A stretch of DNA of 64,000 nucleotides, taken from Fusicatenibacter saccharivorans. GTDB taxonomy: Bacteria; Bacillota; Clostridia; Lachnospirales; Lachnospiraceae. A program made the position numbers and the translations under genes. Below, in pieces: positions 7,536 through 18,800 of this stretch. Position 1 is the stretch's first letter. Each line of letters starts with the position of its first letter. The stretch lies in NCBI RefSeq assembly GCF_015557635.1, contig NZ_JADNOP010000007.1, positions 123,291 to 187,290 of the forward strand, in the 5' to 3' direction. The notes under the pieces were generated by a model that saw nothing but the letters and a program-made list of their open reading frames with translations, made no database searches and was not told the DNA's origin.

Positions 7536-10500
7536 TTATTTTTTTTGTATTTTTATCACCGATTCGGCAGATGGATTAATTTTCACCAGGATACCCTCTT
7601 CCAACTCCAGATAACCTTCCGTGAAATACAGACCTTCTCTCGCAGTCACTTTTGTTAATGTTCTTCCGTTTACGATAGCTTCTGTATTTTTCCAATGAAT
7701 TCCCGCCAGCATTACATAAAGCTCTACTGTTTTTCCTGAAATTTGGAGCTGTATAGTTTCGCCATTTTTTTCCATGCCACAACATGTTTTGGCACCGGAT
7801 CTCTCATACAGTGTTTCTTTTACGATGCTGTCATTCTGCGGCACCACAGCCAAAATCATTTCTGTTTCCGATTCGCTCATGCTTTCTCCAAGTTTCAGAT
7901 TCTCATTCAGTCGAAGTGGAAGAAAACTTCCTTCTCGAACGTACACCGGTATTTTATCAATTGGCACCTCAACGCTCCTCTGCACCGGACCGGAAATTTC
8001 ATCATTTAAATTCCACAGACTAATCCACCGTCCCTCAGGAAAATAGATTTCCCGCTCTTCTGTTTCATCAGAAACCGGCGCAACCAGAAGATCTTCTCCG
8101 AAAAGATATTCGTCCCACACCTTTGTTGCTTCCTGATCTTCTGGATACATCATCGCAAGCGGACGCATCATCGGTATTCCCAGTTTGTGAGCTTCTGCTG
8201 CTACACTTACAATATATGGACGAAGATTTTCCCGCAGCCACGTATAATAACGATAAACTTTCACTGTAAAAGCATCGTATTCCCACGGCTCTCTCGGCTC
8301 CGTTCCATGGAAACGCATCAATGGACAAAATGCAGCATACTCTGTCCACCGGAGATATGTTTCCTGATCTGGGAATCCATCATAACCTCCCGCATCAACA
8401 CCCCAGAATGGAAGTCCAGAAGCAGCTGCAGAAAGGCCTCCTGCAATCGCATATTTCAGTCCCTGGAAACTGGTCAGCTGATCCCCGCCGAACTGACACG
8501 CAAAGTGTTGAGATCCGGGTGCAGCGCCTCTTGTATAAAGAACATGGTCATCTCCATATTTTTGTTCAAATAACTCTCTATAATTTTTCGCATACTGATA
8601 GGCATACGCGTTATGCATCTCATCGCCGCGTCTTCCATCATAAAAAACTGCCTCGTCCGGTACAACATCTCCAAAGTCAACCATACTTCCACGAATACCT
8701 GCATCCAGACGATCCTTCCACTGTGCTGCCAGAAGCTCTTTCGCACGCGGATGAGAGAAATCGATATACACCGGAAGTTTTTCTTCCTCATCATTTTTAT
8801 TTCTCGTAATCGGAAGCTCCTCCTTCGGGCATTCCGGCAACAATTCCTGCGCCAATTCCTGCGTCATATTAGGGAACTGCCAGGAAAACACCTTGAATCC
8901 ATGACGTTCTCCAAACGATACAACTTTGTATAATTCCTCTTTTTTATATTCTCCATAAAAGGTAGCTCCTGCTCCTTCTGCATAAAAGCCGGAATGCGGA
9001 ATATCGAGTTCATGGAATTTTTTCATTGCCGCCATCTGCTCCAGCGCAATATCCTGTAACGGACCGTTTCTCCATCTTCCGCCGCCACCGCCAGCCCATG
9101 GTTCAAATACCCATTCCGGTGGGAAAATCGGAAGCCCTGTGAGCGTTCCGTAAGCAGTCATCGCCTCACGTGGTGTTCCGCTCCAAATATAAAAATCAAA
9201 AACATCTCCAAGTGCTTCCACCGAAAGATAGTCTTGCACAGCATCTCCCACATCCATCCGCATCCGATACGAAGTATTTGCAAAAAAGCTGAAACCGTCA
9301 CTTGTATGTACCAACGGAATATTTTTATACGCCTGATTTCCAATGGATGCAAGACATCCCTCACAAGCATCTCTCTGCCACAGCGCAACGGTTTTTCCAT
9401 ACTGATTCACGCTGTCAAAACGCTCTCCAAATCCATAAATGGCGCTGTTTTCATGAATTGAAAATTGAATTCGCGAAGCCGAAACACTTTCCTTTTCAAA
9501 TATAAACGAAATATTTTTCAGATTTGTAATTGCTTTTCTATCAATAGAAATTTCCAGTGTTTCTTTCTGGAGTATCATCTCATGCTCTTTGCTTCTGATT
9601 ATATATGCATGCTCGGATTCTTCCACAGAAAATGCTTCCGGCTGTCCATCAAAGAAGCCTTTCTTTCCAGAGATCATTCGGAAACCACCGACCACAGGAT
9701 AAATCATGAGCTCCCATGTTCTCTCTTTTGATTCAACACAAATCGTTACATGATCTTTTGTTTCCAGAACATGTCCAATTTCACTACATGATGTCCATTT
9801 TTCCAGATCCTGGTTTCCAAAGCTGTGATCCGCATACCACCATGCACTGCAAGTTCTTAAAAACGTAAGATAACGATCCAGCTCAGCAGCTGCTTCCTCC
9901 CATCGGTTTTCTCTTAACCGCTCATTCACTAAACGCTTTTCTACCCATGGGTCCATAGGCTTCCATGGATTTGCAACTTCCTGGTTAAAGAAAAAGTCAA
10001 AACCCTCCAATGTCAGACTGTCCTGCCAGCGCTGTGCAATTCGGATTCTATCTGTCAGATTTTCTCTCGTTGTTGGTTCTACACTCTTTTGTAGCTGATA
10101 AATTTCCTTCCGTTCTTCCGTACTAGTTTTTTCCAACACTCCTGGTCTCTGCCAGTGGCAAATTCCGGACGGCATGACAAATACAATGCCGTTCTCCGTT
10201 TTCGTTTCCCCCTTTTCTCCAAAAGATACCTCAAGAAAAGTCTCTGGATCATATTCAAATCGATCCGAATAATTCACATTCAGATCTAATGGTGTTGGGC
10301 AGAGAACTTCACTTGACTGATGTTTTTTTCGATAGACTTGAAGATCAAAAGACTTCTCTTTCTCCGGCTTTCCGCCAAAAAGCATCCACGGTATTGCAAA
10401 TAAAGCGTACCATCTGTCCTGCAGAATGTCTACTGTTACAGAATACTGCTCTTTCGAAATCGCCGTTTTTTCTCCCTGGTCTTTTCCCTCTCCCAGATAT

Positions 10501-10904
10501 GCCTGATCTCCGCTAAGATATGTCATTCCTTTTTCTACAAAAGCACTGTTGCTGCCATCCCGTTTTGCTGTGAAAACCGCAAAATCTCTTCTTGAAAACT
10601 CTTTTCCTGAAAGTGCAACTTCTACTTGATCTTTTCGTTTTACTGTTAACTCTGTAACGGTATTTTCCTCTTTCAAGATATGATGAGCTTTTTCTTCCAT
10701 GTTTTCAAACAAAACAAACAGTTTTTCTGCTGTATACAGAAACTTACATCTTGTTGGTGTAACAGAGGACGTATTTCCCCCCGCGCGGAAAAAATCCTGT
10801 ATCGTAGTCGCTTCTCCCCACTCCACAGAATCATATCTCAGATTCTCTGTTTTCTGTTCTTTTCCCAGAACAATTGATGAAACCCCAAATTTCAGTTTCC
10901 CCAT
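7536..10904 (-). CDS. GH31 alpha-glycosidase, large, with N-terminal CBM9-like region
   Basis: An 1122-aa GH31 enzyme, much longer than the usual 650-800 aa. Residues 1-230 form a beta-rich region resembling CBM9/DOMON folds; 270-360 are helical. The catalytic barrel has WVFEPWAGGG (598-607), MVDFGD at 741-746 with Asp743 as probable nucleophile, and GGDQ at 806-809 with Asp808 as probable acid/base, then FWGVDAGGY and the C-terminal beta domains with VYVREGSFLPL. There is no signal peptide. It is the last gene of the leftward operon starting at 22470 and a paralogue of 15811-19197. Activity could be on alpha-glucosides (1,6 or 1,3), alpha-xylosides or a transglycosylation; GH66 in the operon favours isomalto-type sugars. 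Confidence 0.88.
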   Translation of the reverse strand: MGKLKFGVSSIVLGKEQKTENLRYDSVEWGEATTIQDFFRAGGNTSSVTPTRCKFLYTAEKLFVLFENMEEKAHHILKEENTVTELTVKRKDQVEVALSGKEFSRRDFAVFTAKRDGSNSAFVEKGMTYLSGDQAYLGEGKDQGEKTAISKEQYSVTVDILQDRWYALFAIPWMLFGGKPEKEKSFDLQVYRKKHQSSEVLCPTPLDLNVNYSDRFEYDPETFLEVSFGEKGETKTENGIVFVMPSGICHWQRPGVLEKTSTEERKEIYQLQKSVEPTTRENLTDRIRIAQRWQDSLTLEGFDFFFNQEVANPWKPMDPWVEKRLVNERLRENRWEEAAAELDRYLTFLRTCSAWWYADHSFGNQDLEKWTSCSEIGHVLETKDHVTICVESKERTWELMIYPVVGGFRMISGKKGFFDGQPEAFSVEESEHAYIIRSKEHEMILQKETLEISIDRKAITNLKNISFIFEKESVSASRIQFSIHENSAIYGFGERFDSVNQYGKTVALWQRDACEGCLASIGNQAYKNIPLVHTSDGFSFFANTSYRMRMDVGDAVQDYLSVEALGDVFDFYIWSGTPREAMTAYGTLTGLPIFPPEWVFEPWAGGGGGRWRNGPLQDIALEQMAAMKKFHELDIPHSGFYAEGAGATFYGEYKKEELYKVVSFGERHGFKVFSWQFPNMTQELAQELLPECPKEELPITRNKNDEEEKLPVYIDFSHPRAKELLAAQWKDRLDAGIRGSMVDFGDVVPDEAVFYDGRRGDEMHNAYAYQYAKNYRELFEQKYGDDHVLYTRGAAPGSQHFACQFGGDQLTSFQGLKYAIAGGLSAAASGLPFWGVDAGGYDGFPDQETYLRWTEYAAFCPLMRFHGTEPREPWEYDAFTVKVYRYYTWLRENLRPYIVSVAAEAHKLGIPMMRPLAMMYPEDQEATKVWDEYLFGEDLLVAPVSDETEEREIYFPEGRWISLWNLNDEISGPVQRSVEVPIDKIPVYVREGSFLPLRLNENLKLGESMSESETEMILAVVPQNDSIVKETLYERSGAKTCCGMEKNGETIQLQISGKTVELYVMLAGIHWKNTEAIVNGRTLTKVTAREGLYFTEGYLELEEGILVKINPSAESVIKIQKK

Positions 10905-10929
10905 AAAGAACTCCTTTCCCGCAGTTTTT

Positions 10930-12639
10930 TCAACTGCAGATTTCTTCTATTATTTCTCCATTTTTTCTGCACACAATGTAAAAATTTCCCTTTGGAATCA
11001 AAATTGATCTAGCGTTTTCGACTGTAATCTCTGCTGCGCTATCACCGTCATTTACAAAAATTTCTATTATCTCCTTTTCATTTTCACGCGCAAAACCATA
11101 TACACGTTCATCCGCCAAAACCGTTGTGAACGAACCGTTTCGTATGGCAGAATGTTTTTTTCGAAACTGAATCAGTTTCTGATAAAAACGAAAACTCTCT
11201 TTTTCTTCCGGATTTTCTTGCCACGTCATACACTTTCGACAGTCCGGATCATTTTCTCCGTCGATTTCTACTTCGTCCCCATAATAAATGGACGGCGAAC
11301 CCGGAAACATCATCTGCACAACAACACCAAGTTTAAAGGAATCTAACCGATGACTACAACTGTTGATAAAACGCTTGGTATCATGTGTGTCCAATGCATT
11401 AAACATAGCCATATTAGTTTCATCAGGATGTCGCGACAATGCAGTTTCCAACCGATGGCCAAATGTTTCGGCGTTAATACTCCGTTCTGCAAAAAAGTCC
11501 AGCATTGCCTGGCGGAAAGAATAATTCATAATACTGTCCATTTCACATCCGTTCAGCAGTCGTTTTCCCTCTGCCCATGTTTCACCAATCAGAACAAGTT
11601 CCGGGTTCAAGCGTTTGAGTCGATCTCTGATTTTGAGAACAAAATTCTCATCAATTTCATCAATCACATCAAAGCGATATCCATCCACTTGTACTTCCCG
11701 TACCCAGTATTCCAGTACATTCAAAAGATACTCCTGTACCTTCTCGTTTCCTGTATTCAGTTTTGGCATGCCAGCAAATCCAAAAAAACATTCATAACAG
11801 TCTGCCTCTTCCCTTACCGGAAAACGAGTAATATGATACCAGCTCTGATACTCTGATTTTTCTTGCTTTTTTAAAAGATCAGCAAATGCAAAAAAATCTG
11901 TTCCAGTATGGTTAAACACAGCGTCTAAAATAACCCTTATATGTTTTTCATGTGCTTCTTTGACCAAAATTCGCAAATCCTCATTGCTTCCAAAATGAGG
12001 ATCTACTTTATAATAGTCCGTCGTGTCATATTTATGGTTTGAGGGAGACGCAAACACTGGGTTCAAATAAATGCATTCCACTCCAAGTTCTGCCAGATAG
12101 CCAAGCGATTTTCGGATTCCATTCAAATTTCCACCCATAAAGTTGGAAGCTGTCGGTTTACTTCCCCACGCCACACAGTTCTCCGGCGCATAAAACGGAT
12201 TTTCTTTGCGGAAACGCTCTGGAAATATCTGATAGTAAATCGTTCCCTGACTCCATTTGGGTGGCATATACTCCACAAAACACTTATTGGCATATGCATA
12301 TTCGAAAAAACCGGAATCCGGACATTTTTCGACTGTGCCCCACGCATTATACCAGCGCGTATCCCCGTCTTTTCCCGTCACTCGAAAATAATACTGAAGA
12401 TATCTCGCCGGCTTTTGAAAAGAAACCACTGCCACATAGACAACCGATGTTCCTAAGTGGTACTGCTCTGACATCCTTTCTTCTTTCGTTGTTTCGTCTC
12501 TGTGATTTTTATGAAAATAAACCAAGGTACACGTTTCTATGTCCCCACTTGCGGCCCGGAAAGAAAATCTCAGATGAAACCGATCCGGTGCATAAATTTC
12601 CGGGTACATCCCGCTGTGATAAAAAGCAGCCAGATTCAT
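10930..12639 (-). CDS. GH13 alpha-amylase-family enzyme (neopullulanase/cyclomaltodextrinase type)
   Basis: A 569-aa enzyme for alpha-glucan oligosaccharides. Residues 1-110 look like the CBM34 N-domain of neopullulanases and maltogenic amylases. The barrel has all four GH13 regions: VILDAVFNHTG (236-246), DGYRFDVIDE (319-328, nucleophile Asp324), LVLIGETWAEG (348-358, acid Glu353) and NALDTHDTKR near 420 (transition-state Asp). Without a signal peptide it should degrade imported dextrins or cyclodextrins. Only 1 bp separates its start from the stop of the gene before it, and GH31 follows 25 bp on. Confidence 0.92.
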   Translation of the reverse strand: MNLAAFYHSGMYPEIYAPDRFHLRFSFRAASGDIETCTLVYFHKNHRDETTKEERMSEQYHLGTSVVYVAVVSFQKPARYLQYYFRVTGKDGDTRWYNAWGTVEKCPDSGFFEYAYANKCFVEYMPPKWSQGTIYYQIFPERFRKENPFYAPENCVAWGSKPTASNFMGGNLNGIRKSLGYLAELGVECIYLNPVFASPSNHKYDTTDYYKVDPHFGSNEDLRILVKEAHEKHIRVILDAVFNHTGTDFFAFADLLKKQEKSEYQSWYHITRFPVREEADCYECFFGFAGMPKLNTGNEKVQEYLLNVLEYWVREVQVDGYRFDVIDEIDENFVLKIRDRLKRLNPELVLIGETWAEGKRLLNGCEMDSIMNYSFRQAMLDFFAERSINAETFGHRLETALSRHPDETNMAMFNALDTHDTKRFINSCSHRLDSFKLGVVVQMMFPGSPSIYYGDEVEIDGENDPDCRKCMTWQENPEEKESFRFYQKLIQFRKKHSAIRNGSFTTVLADERVYGFARENEKEIIEIFVNDGDSAAEITVENARSILIPKGNFYIVCRKNGEIIEEICS

Positions 12640-12640
12640 A

Positions 12641-13981
12641 CTAACTCCTTTCCGAAAGTTTCAGTACCCGGCATCCATGTGGCGGAAGCATGGTATGAAA
12701 GCTCTTCATTTCTCCGAGATCTTCATGCATCCAAAGATCCCTGACACTGGCAGCTCTGCACAACAACACTTGTTTAAAATCAATCTCTACTTCTTTTTCT
12801 TCTGCATCTCTATTAAATACGGAAAGAATAATCTCTCCTGTTGCTTCTTTTCCAATCCAGATGGTACTGTCCGGATTTTTGGTATCCGTTGATAATGGGA
12901 AGGATAAAATTTCTTTTTTATTCAACGCAAGAAGTTCCTCATTCTGATAAATCCATGCCCGATCTTTGATCGTATCATACTGATCTGCGATATCCAGCGG
13001 CGCTCCCGCAATCAGTTCCAGCGATACAGCCGATTTGCACTCCTCATCATTTGCAAAGGTATTCAGGCGAAGCATATCCGCATCCATGATCATGTTGTGG
13101 TCAGCAAAAATTTTTGACCAGTAAATCAGGCCTTCAAATGCTGTCGTGCACTGAGACCAATAATCAAAATGCAGTCCTCTGTTTCGATCACTAAAAGTAT
13201 CCCAGCCTCCCGTACCGGAGTCTTCGTTAATACGCGCCATCTGTCCCATGCCAAACTCATTCTCACCATTGTTTTTCAAATGCGGCATAACAAGACTGAT
13301 CATTATCTGATCCCCTGCTGCTTCCTTGATCCATTCGAGAACTTTTCGGTAATTTGCTGATCCATGATTTCTGCCAATCTGCTTTCCTTTATCCATTCCA
13401 TCTTCGTACCAGGAAAGAAAATCAATTCGTAAAAAAGCTACATGGCAGTCAATAAAATACTTTACATATCCTTGCACATACTCTTTTGCTCCAGAACGAT
13501 CTACATCCACCCAATACAATGCTCGATCTTCTCCATTTGGATAAGAAAAACGATCCCCCGTTATTTTTTTCTCATTTTCTCCATTATAAACATACGACAA
13601 ATCTGTAATTTCCCGCACCGGAATATTTGTTCCTTTGACCAAAATTTCTTTGTTCTTTACCGCTGCCGGGCTGATCCAGGTCGGATTGTAGTAAACGCCG
13701 AGAGCCATTCCTCTCTCATTCAGATAGTCTGCCCAATATTTCCAATCATGTTTCCATGAATCATGATGACGAGTTAGATATCCATTTTCATTGATGCAGA
13801 AAGAATCCTCGATCCATCCATCTGTGCATACCATCTCGTATCCATATGGAACAAATTCCTTTGCTACCCAATCAATATTTTCTTTGAACCGTTCTTCTGG
13901 CATAAAAGTATTTTCAGTAAACTGTTTCTCATAGGTACACCAGTAAAGGGGTCCTGTTCTTTTATCTAATTTCAATCTCAT
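12641..13981 (-). CDS. Clan GH-D glycosidase (GH27/GH36-like)
   Basis: A 446-aa protein with a clan-D (melibiase) barrel: GYEMVCTDGWIED near residue 50, GMALGVYYNPTWISP near 95, and VAFLRIDFLSWYEDG near 180, where the Asp of RIDF fits the nucleophile. The later block DSGTGGWDTF may hold the acid/base. GH27 and GH36 are mostly alpha-galactosidases, but GH27 also contains isomalto-dextranases. With GH66, GH31 and GH13 around it, an isomalto-type or another alpha-glucosidic activity is possible. Exact family not settled from sequence. No signal peptide. ATG at 13981 is followed by MRLKLDKRTG, and GGAGGG lies upstream. Confidence 0.65.
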   Translation of the reverse strand: MRLKLDKRTGPLYWCTYEKQFTENTFMPEERFKENIDWVAKEFVPYGYEMVCTDGWIEDSFCINENGYLTRHHDSWKHDWKYWADYLNERGMALGVYYNPTWISPAAVKNKEILVKGTNIPVREITDLSYVYNGENEKKITGDRFSYPNGEDRALYWVDVDRSGAKEYVQGYVKYFIDCHVAFLRIDFLSWYEDGMDKGKQIGRNHGSANYRKVLEWIKEAAGDQIMISLVMPHLKNNGENEFGMGQMARINEDSGTGGWDTFSDRNRGLHFDYWSQCTTAFEGLIYWSKIFADHNMIMDADMLRLNTFANDEECKSAVSLELIAGAPLDIADQYDTIKDRAWIYQNEELLALNKKEILSFPLSTDTKNPDSTIWIGKEATGEIILSVFNRDAEEKEVEIDFKQVLLCRAASVRDLWMHEDLGEMKSFHTMLPPHGCRVLKLSERS

Positions 13982-14019
13982 GTAAAAACCCTCCTATTTT
14001 TTTACCTACGCTCAGAATC

Positions 14020-15687
14020 CTATTCCAAACGCAGATATATAACAGAAAACACCAATAATTTGTCCAATTCAAATGTAATTTCCTGTCTTTGATCATCCCC
14101 TAGTTTTACTTTATAATACACTTCTTCTGGCTCCTGAATTTCACCGTCCGGTGTCACAACGTATATTTGTTTCTTTTCTCCCGGAAGTTTTGCCTTCACT
14201 TTTATCTTTTCTACACGCTGTGGGAATTCCTCATGTGTTCTATTCCAGTTCATGTCCGAAATTCCCGTAAAATTCACACATCGTATTGAAAATTCTCGTC
14301 CTCTCTTATAAATTTGAATCCATACCTTTCCTGCTTCCGGATACGGTGACCAATCAACATTTTCGAATATAAATTCTGAGTTGATTCCTCCTGCATACTG
14401 CATCGTCAGATCCGTCCAATTTTCCGGAAATAAAAGTCCGCCGTACGCGGTAATAAAATCATAATATTTTTTCAATGTTTTTCGGAACGAATGTTCCCCA
14501 ATTCTGCAGTTGTCCGGATAATATGCCTCTGTCAGAACACTTCCTTCCTCGCCCAATAGAAGATGGTATCCGCCAGAAGCGAAAATTGTTGCCATTGCAA
14601 GCTGCGCTGTAGATCCCTTCAGATTTCTTTCTGGTTCTGTTTTAAACGGATTCAAATACGCTGCCAGAATCACCCTCTTCTCATCTTTTGTTTCCCGAGC
14701 ATGCGCAATCAAACGATATAGATCTCTATAAGTATCATTCGGCGACCAGACCTCTATATAAATACAATCTTCGCGACTCTTTTTTACCGAATCTACCGGC
14801 CAGTTATTTACTGCATTAAAAATGAGTTGTTTTTCCGGGTATTTTTCTTTTGTTTCATTGATCAAATCACCAAAATCATCTGCCAGATCTCGAATGACAT
14901 ATTTTCCATTTTCCAGAATTAATGCCTCTTTCGGATCTCCGTATTGATCCATATGTACGCCATCAAAACCTTTTTCCAGCGCTTTTCCATATTCCTGTAA
15001 AATCCGTTTTCTCCACGCCGTTCCCCTGTGAATATCCATCAACCATATTTTGTCAATGAAAATCATTGGTTCTCCATTATCGTACCGATAGCTGCATTCC
15101 GGATGTTCTTTCTGAAATGATTCTGCACCGTAAACAGCGCCATATGCTATTGCCTTGGCACCGCAAGCGTGCACTCCTTCGATTTTTTTCGCAACAGCAG
15201 TCATCGAACCTTTTCTTCCCATGATATCTGTGTAAATATCACTCTCCGGATAAAACTCATCATGGTGGTACATCCAGTCATAAAACTGAATCACATTTAA
15301 GTGCATTTCCCTGAAAAATTCCTGATACTCTTCTTTTTGTTTATCTTCCTCAGAAAAACTGCTAAGAAATCCATATCTTGGAGCTTCTGTCCAGCAATTC
15401 ACAACATCAAATGCCGTGTAACAGCTCCCTAGTTTTTCAGTCTTTTGAAAGAATTCTATTTTTACCAGATATCCACCCGTTTTTTCTGAAATGCTTTCCG
15501 CAAGTGGAATATACACTCCTTGTTCCAGGGTACATTCCATTTTCAGATTTTCTCCCTGATACGTAAACAACGAAACTATCACGTGATTTGCTTTCGTCGG
15601 CCCTGTTTTTTTTATTTCCAGCCAGACTCTTTCCCCAATTTCATACTGCGTTTTATTAGGTATTACATAAAACCCTGTATTTTCCAT
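14020..15687 (-). CDS. GH66 dextranase / cycloisomaltooligosaccharide glucanotransferase family
   Basis: A 555-aa protein with clear GH66 landmarks: VIQFYDWMYHHDEFYP (about 132-147), ITDxGR-like IYTDIMGRKGS, GFDGVHMDQYGD (240-251; Asp247 probable nucleophile), FNAVNNWPVD (290-299) and YIEVWSP (310-316; Glu312 probable acid/base). Family members cut alpha-1,6-glucan or make cyclic isomaltooligosaccharides. A Greek-key-like N-domain precedes the barrel. There is no signal peptide, unlike secreted dextranases, so it should act on imported isomalto-oligosaccharides. The start at 15687 is chosen over a GTG at 15795 because GAGAGGGTGG lies directly upstream and the longer frame would translate a 51-bp stem-loop. 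Confidence 0.85.
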   Translation of the reverse strand: MENTGFYVIPNKTQYEIGERVWLEIKKTGPTKANHVIVSLFTYQGENLKMECTLEQGVYIPLAESISEKTGGYLVKIEFFQKTEKLGSCYTAFDVVNCWTEAPRYGFLSSFSEEDKQKEEYQEFFREMHLNVIQFYDWMYHHDEFYPESDIYTDIMGRKGSMTAVAKKIEGVHACGAKAIAYGAVYGAESFQKEHPECSYRYDNGEPMIFIDKIWLMDIHRGTAWRKRILQEYGKALEKGFDGVHMDQYGDPKEALILENGKYVIRDLADDFGDLINETKEKYPEKQLIFNAVNNWPVDSVKKSREDCIYIEVWSPNDTYRDLYRLIAHARETKDEKRVILAAYLNPFKTEPERNLKGSTAQLAMATIFASGGYHLLLGEEGSVLTEAYYPDNCRIGEHSFRKTLKKYYDFITAYGGLLFPENWTDLTMQYAGGINSEFIFENVDWSPYPEAGKVWIQIYKRGREFSIRCVNFTGISDMNWNRTHEEFPQRVEKIKVKAKLPGEKKQIYVVTPDGEIQEPEEVYYKVKLGDDQRQEITFELDKLLVFSVIYLRLE

Positions 15688-15725
15688 CTTCCACCCTCTC
15701 TTTCCATGAAATGTTTCGTTTGTTT

Positions 15726-15776
15726 TTGAGAAAGCCCCATCTTCGAAATTAAACCGAAGACGGGACTTTTTCTCAA
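15726..15776 (-). other. Large intercistronic stem-loop between GH31 and GH66 genes
   Basis: TTGAGAAAG..CCC..TCTTCG pairs with CGAAGA..GGG..CTTTTTCTCAA around a 9-nt loop. No T run follows on the minus strand, so it fits an mRNA stabiliser/processing hairpin or partial attenuator better than a terminator. Confidence 0.6.
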
Positions 15777-15810
15777 GAATCTTCGCGGGGATCACTTCGT
15801 CATTTTGATA

Positions 15811-18800
15811 CTATTGTTCTTTGTGAATTACATGAATTTCTGTTTTTTCCAATTTCGGAACACTGACAATAACTGCTGTATCCTCTCTCCAATACCAACC
15901 GGAACCATAATTCAACGCATTCAAGGATGCACCTTCTGGAAGAGAAATCCCATTCAACTCCAGACTTTCTGGCTTTCTGTCAAAACCAAGGAGAACAATA
16001 AATTCTGTCTCAGATGCATGGCGAAGCATAAAGAAATCTTCACCCGTTTTGCCCAAAATATTGTATTCAATTTCTTTTCCATCTGCATACCGTTTGCCTG
16101 AAGTTTCATTTAAAGCTCGGCTCATAAGAACTGTATTCTTTTTTTCATATGTCATGCTTTGTCCAAGCTGCAATTCTCCATTCATAACAGACAGAATGCA
16201 CGCTCCTTCCCGAATATAAACAGGAATTTTGTCAATTGGAACATCCACCTGAAAAATTCGGTTTCCACCAACCATCTTTCTGAAATCCAATAAATTGATC
16301 CATCTTCCTGATGGGAAATAAATTCTCCTCTTTTCCCCTTCTTGATGAACCGGAGCAACTAACAGATCTGAACCATAAAAATATTCATCTTCCCAATAGA
16401 CAGCCTCTTTATCATTAGGAAATACTATTGGCAACGGTCTCATCATTGGTATGCCTGTTTTATGTGCCTCTTCCGCTGTATGAACCGAATATTTCAGAAG
16501 ATTTTCTCTTAGCCATGCATAAAATTTATAAACAGACACTGCATATCGACTGTAAACCCACGGCTCTCTTGGGGTCACTCCATGGAAACGCATAATCGGT
16601 GAGAAGGCTGCAAATTCCGTCCAACGGAGATACGTTTCTTCGTCTGCAAATCCTGAATAACCTCCTGCATCAACACCCCAGAATGGAAAACCGGAAGCCG
16701 CCAGTGTCAGACCTCCATTCATTGCATAAGTCAGGCCTCTAAAGCTTGAAAGCTGGTCTCCACCAAACTGGCAGGAATACTTTTGAACACCCGCTGCCGC
16801 AGATCTTGAAAACAGCACGTGATCTTCTCCTTTATATTTTTCAAAGAGTTTTCGATACGCTTTTGTATAATCCAGCGCGTAAGCGTTGTGCATTTCATCT
16901 CCCGTACGACCATCGTAAAACACTGCTTCATCTGGAATAATTTCTCCAAAATCCACCATAGTTCCATCAAAACCTGCATCCATTCGATCATGCCATTGAT
17001 TTTCCAGAAGTTCCTCTGCTCTTGGATGTGAAAAATCAATAGCACATGGAAGAACTTTTTCTCCACGATAACCCGGCGTTCTTGTAATTGGCAGATCTTC
17101 TTCCGCACAGTTCGGCAGAAGTTCCTTTGCCTGCTCCATATCCAGATGTGAAAACTGCCACGAAAAAACCCGCATCTTCTGTTGTTTTGTAAACGCAGCA
17201 ATCTTATAAATTTCTTCTTTGTTGTAATGGTCTTCCCATTTCCAACCAGCACCCTCTGCATACAGGCCAGAATGTGGGATATCAAGATTTTTAAACTTCC
17301 GTACAACACCTTCCATCTCCTGGATTACATCGTGCGTCGGTCCGTCCATCCATCTGCCTACCCCACCGCCGGCCCACGGTTCAAACACCCACGCAGGCGG
17401 AAGCAGCGGTTTTCCGGTTAAGGCTGTATATTCCTCCATGTTTTCTAAGACGCTTCCCGTAAAAACATAAATATCTGCTTTGGGTCCTGCTGTTGTGATT
17501 CGAAGCCCTTTACTGACTCTTCCAATATCTGCTCTAATTCTGTAAAAACTGTTAATAAACAAAGAGTAACCTTTTGTAGAGTGTAAAAATGATACATTTT
17601 TGTAGGACTGATTTCCAATAGAACAATTACAACCTTCAAATGCATCTCTGTGCCACAAAGAAAGTACCCGACCTCTCTGGTTTACGGCATCAAATCGTTC
17701 ACCGAATCCATACACCATTTCTCTTTCCAGAAGTGGTTGGCACACATCGAAACCTTTGCTTCCTGCATAATCATAGAGCTTGAAGTTATCTGCATCCAAT
17801 ACAAATTTTTCATCTGCACAGATTTTCCAATCATCTCCCGCTGTAATCACAATCACAGAATGTGCTGTTTTGATCTGATATTCTCCCTCTATTTCTGAAA
17901 ATGTATATGAAACTGCTTCGCTGTCAAAATCTCCTTTTTCTCTTGTATAAAAGCGAAAACCACGATTCTGTGGAATCAATACGGCATCGCAGGTGTTCAA
18001 ACCATATTCATACTTTAATACAATCTGATTCCCCTGATCTGAAACAGATTTCAGATGTGTGAATCCAATCCAGTTGTCTTCGTCTGCATCTCCAAGTGTG
18101 TGATCTGCATACCACCATGCCGTGAGCGTTCGGAAATAGCCAATCAAGACATCCAGTTCTCTGCAGGCTGTCGCAGTATCTCCTTTTCGAAGTGCTTCGT
18201 TGCAGAGACGTCTCTGTACCCAAGGATCCACTTTATCAAAAGAGTTTTCACATCTTGCATTTGGGAAGAAATCCATTCCTTCCAACATTAACACATCCTG
18301 CCATCTTTGTACGGTTATAATCCGATCTGGCAATTCATCCGGTGTTGTCGGCGTCAGCGATTTCTGCAGATGCAGAATCTCAGCCCGCTCATTTATAGAT
18401 GGCCATTCCAGTGTCGCCGGCCGCTGCCAATGCATCGTTCCATCCGGTAGGATCACGCAAGCACTGTTGGAATAGATAACCTGCGGTGTTCCTCCAGGTG
18501 TGCACTCAATAAAGCTTTCCGGATCAAAATCAAATCTGGACTCGTAATTTGCATTTAAATCCAACGGATTTAAAGCCAAAACTTCACTGGTCTGATTCTT
18601 TTTCCGGTAAACCTGAAACTTAAAATATTTTTCCGGAAATCCACCGAACAGCTCCCATGGAATTCCAAACATGACACGCCAACAGTTTTTTTCTACAGCA
18701 ATTTTGCATGTATATTTCCATGATGGGATTTCTGTTTTTACCGCATCATTTTTTTCGGTAAAGTAATCATTTAAAATTGCTTTATCGCCACCGAAATAGG

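Noticed and set aside
15688..15795. Upstream GTG start for the GH66 gene
   Set aside because: It would translate a 51-nt stem-loop and has no good ribosome site; ATG 15687 has GAGAGGGTGG.
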